The position numbers and the translations under genes are program-made. Below, piece after piece: positions 62,391-64,000 of a stretch of 64,000 nt of DNA. This DNA comes from Salinibacillus kushneri (GTDB lineage: Bacteria > Bacillota > Bacilli > Bacillales > Alkalibacillaceae): NCBI RefSeq assembly GCF_900111405.1, contig NZ_FOHJ01000002.1:124001-188000 (forward strand). The letters are read 5' to 3'. The stretch's first letter is position 1. Every line of letters begins with the position of its first letter. The notes under the pieces were generated by a model. The model made no database searches. It was not told the DNA's origin and worked only from the letters and a program-made list of their open reading frames with translations.

Positions 62391-63308
62391 ATGAATGTTG
62401 TTGTGATGGGAGCAGGAGCAGTAGGTGGTTACTATGGTGGAAAACTCGCCCAAAATGGTGAATCTGTTTATTTTTTAGTCAGAAAGAGAAGGTATGAACA
62501 GCTCAAACAAAGGGGCTTGAACATTGAAAGCATCCATGGGAATTTTTCCTTCGAACCAAACCTTATAGTGGAGCCTAAAGAGGTGGAACAGCCGGATCTT
62601 GTTATTGTAGCTTTAAAAAATTATCATCTGGAAGGTGCTATGCCTCAGTTAGAAGAGTTAGTACAGCAAGGAGCTAAATTATTACCTCTGTTAAATGGAG
62701 TGGAGCACTTAGATTTGTTTATTGAAAAGTTTGGAAAGGAAAATGTCTTAGGGGGACTATGCTATATCGAATCTACCTTGAACGAAAAAGGGGATATCAT
62801 TCAAAAAAGTCCAATGCAGGATATTATCTTTGGTCCCTTAACAACACAGGATTCTTCCTTTTTAGAAAACATTGAAAAGATGATGAAGGATGCTAAAATA
62901 GCTGTTACCCTTACGGAAGAGATTCTTGCAGAAATATGGAAAAAATTTATTTTTATAACTTCTCTGAGCGGCATAACATCAGCCGTTCGGGCACCTATTG
63001 GAGTGGCACTGGAAGATGAGGTAACACAAGCCTTTTTACGAAATCTTATTACTGAAGTATACAAAATTTCTCAGGCAAGACAAGTAGAAATATCCGGTGA
63101 TATGGTGGATACCGTAATGGAAAGGCTGAAAAGCGTATCTCCTGATCTCACTTCCTCCATGCATAAGGACCTGAAAAAAGGACTGCCTTTGGAATTGGAC
63201 AGTATGCATGGGTATCTTTTAACGTTGGGTGAACAATATAACATTGACCTTCCTTGTCTAAAGGCGATATACGCGTTGTTACATCCTTATAAGAATGGTC
63301 AAAATTGA
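62391..63308 (+). CDS. panE: 2-dehydropantoate 2-reductase (ketopantoate reductase)
   Basis: The 305-residue enzyme starts NVVVMGAGAVGGYYGGKL (NADP site) and has ALKNYHLEGAM with the catalytic Lys, NGVEHLD and the C-terminal EEILAEIWKKFIFITSLSGIT, ending TSSMHKDLKKGLPLELDSMHGY. It makes pantoate for CoA. ATG at 62391 has GGAGGTG before it; ATG at 62388 is only two bases off it. No other pan gene is near. Confidence 0.9.
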   Translation: MNVVVMGAGAVGGYYGGKLAQNGESVYFLVRKRRYEQLKQRGLNIESIHGNFSFEPNLIVEPKEVEQPDLVIVALKNYHLEGAMPQLEELVQQGAKLLPLLNGVEHLDLFIEKFGKENVLGGLCYIESTLNEKGDIIQKSPMQDIIFGPLTTQDSSFLENIEKMMKDAKIAVTLTEEILAEIWKKFIFITSLSGITSAVRAPIGVALEDEVTQAFLRNLITEVYKISQARQVEISGDMVDTVMERLKSVSPDLTSSMHKDLKKGLPLELDSMHGYLLTLGEQYNIDLPCLKAIYALLHPYKNGQN

Positions 63309-63335
63309 GCTGCTGTAGCGCAGCTCAATTTTTTT
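63304..63335 (+). terminator. Intrinsic terminator after panE
   Basis: ATTGAGCTGC pairs with GCAGCTCAAT around six bases; seven T follow. It overlaps the stop codon. Confidence 0.9.
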
Positions 63336-63429
63336 AGGTACGTGGGGGAACCGGCGGGAATTTGGAAATTGATAAAAAATGAAAGAAGATGCTTTAATTG
63401 TCCAATTATTCGTAGATTCGATTATCTCC

Positions 63430-63601
63430 GTGAATTCTTCTTATGCTGTTGGGCCTGATCAGTCGCCTCCGCTTTTCTATGTCCAGCTGCGGCTCCTAGG
63501 CCCAAGCAGACATAAGCAAAATCCACTCCGTAGCGAAACCCGCGCCACTCCGTGAATTCTGCTTATGCTGTTGGGCCTAACCAGTCGCCTCCGCTTTTCT
63601 G
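63430..63601. repeat. Tandem stem-loop repeat of the GTCCAGCTGCGGCTCC type
   Basis: The block CCGTGAATTC(T)TGCTTATGCTGTTGGGCCT...CAGTCGCCTCCGCTTTTCT occurs twice, at about 63430-63480 and 63551-63601. Between them is TGTCCAGCTGCGGCTCCTAGGCCCAAGCAG followed by ACATAAGCA, which can pair with TGCTTATG...GTTGGGCCTA of either copy to form a long hairpin. I recall the GTCCAGCTGCGGCTCC...TCGCCTCCGCTTTTCT element as a common Bacillaceae intergenic repeat. It lies between panE and the ring-cleaving dioxygenase gene. No gene is seen in the rest of the gap (63336-63767). Confidence 0.7.
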
Positions 63602-63767
63602 TATCCCTTGACAGTTGTTTTTGTTCGTTTTATAATTTAGTTCGAATTCAAGATAAATGAATTGATAACATTTGAAAATGAGGAATGGACTTTACAAGAA
63701 ATTGTAAATAGATTTTTGAATTAGGATAAACTAGAACGGAATTTACTTGAAATGAGGAGCGGGTTTT

Positions 63768-64000
63768 ATGTCAAAGGTTACCAAGGGGATTCATCATATT
63801 ACGGCGATTGTCAGTGATCCCCAGGAAAACATGGATTTTTATGCTGGAATTTTAGGTTTGCGGTTTGTGAAAAAGACGATTAATTTCGATGATCCGGGTA
63901 CGTACCACTTTTACTTTGGCGATGAAGACGGATCACCTGGAACAATTATGACGTTTTTTCCAGTTCCAGGAGCTCATAAAGGCAGGGTAGGCAGTGGACA
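63768..64000 (+). CDS. Ring-cleaving dioxygenase, glyoxalase fold (MhqA/MhqO-like), N-terminal part
   Basis: After GAGGAGCGGGTTTT the frame reads MSKVTKGIHHITAIVSDPQ, then FYAGILGLRFVKKT and GTYHFYFGDEDGSPGTIMTFFP, and leaves the window. HHITAI carries the first metal His of the vicinal-oxygen-chelate fold. Relatives in Bacillus (MhqA/MhqE/MhqO) open quinone-derived aromatic rings and respond to quinone stress. The C-terminal half is outside the window. Confidence 0.85.
   Translation, partial: MSKVTKGIHHITAIVSDPQENMDFYAGILGLRFVKKTINFDDPGTYHFYFGDEDGSPGTIMTFFPVPGAHKGRVGSG

Overview
The window looks like chromosomal DNA of a low-GC, Gram-positive, Bacillaceae-type bacterium, probably from the halotolerant Oceanobacillus/Virgibacillus/Pontibacillus side of the family. 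The reasons are strong AGGAGG-type ribosome binding sites, frequent TTG and GTG starts, an S-box (SAM-I) leader, a T-box leader, two DUF2642-type proteins with a sigma-K-like promoter candidate, and several intergenic repeat types familiar from Bacillaceae genomes. The genus is an inference. I saw no integrase, transposase, phage module or CRISPR array.

Layout. 1-5.8 kb: end of an MFS transporter, a FrnE-type DsbA protein, and a SAM-riboswitch-controlled methionine ABC importer (metN-metP-metQ) with an M20 amidohydrolase as last gene. 6-10.5 kb: DoxX protein, RibF, aldo/keto reductase, a small coiled-coil protein and two DUF2642 proteins. 10.7-26.2 kb: a glycan cluster with members on both strands. 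It holds Gfo/Idh dehydrogenase, hexapeptide acyltransferase, C5-epimerase-like protein, UDP-GlcNAc 2-epimerase, UDP-sugar 6-dehydrogenase, PLP aminotransferase, two short-chain dehydrogenase/epimerases and six glycosyltransferases. Five of these match the five steps of UDP-2,3-diacetamido-2,3-dideoxy-mannuronate synthesis (the Wbp/Wlb pathway). 26.4-31 kb: a rhodanese-like protein behind a CsoR/CstR-type operator, an asparagine synthase, and a broken GGDEF-EAL gene. 31-36 kb: alpha/beta hydrolase, a sulfolipid pair (sqdB plus SqdX-like glycosyltransferase) with a GtrA protein, and a DoxX protein. 36.6-40.2 kb: a fatty-acyl-CoA operon with its TetR repressor and a palindromic operator. 40-47.5 kb: small membrane proteins, histidinol phosphatase, an S66 peptidase, and serA with a class-V aminotransferase under a T-box. 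47.6-53.6 kb: a LacI-controlled catabolic cluster (aldehyde dehydrogenase, unknown protein, a 30-residue membrane peptide, Na+/solute symporter, iron alcohol dehydrogenase). 54-56.4 kb: a decayed sigma/anti-sigma/ABC-transporter locus. 56.5-64 kb: tRNA-Gly, an ABC-class ATPase, queG, ogt, an amidase, trmL, panE and the start of a ring-cleaving dioxygenase.

The most unusual signal is non-coding. At least four, and probably five, intergenic regions (about 26.87-27.12, 35.26-35.55, 44.18-44.27, 53.72-53.95 and, weaker, 56.78-56.87 kb) carry degenerate arrays in which an 8-base core close to GACNGAAT recurs at almost exactly 21-base steps with unrelated sequence between. Genes are not built this way and the arrays are not CRISPRs. 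The spacing equals two helical turns, which would suit a DNA-bound protein reading one face of the helix. I do not know a description of this family.
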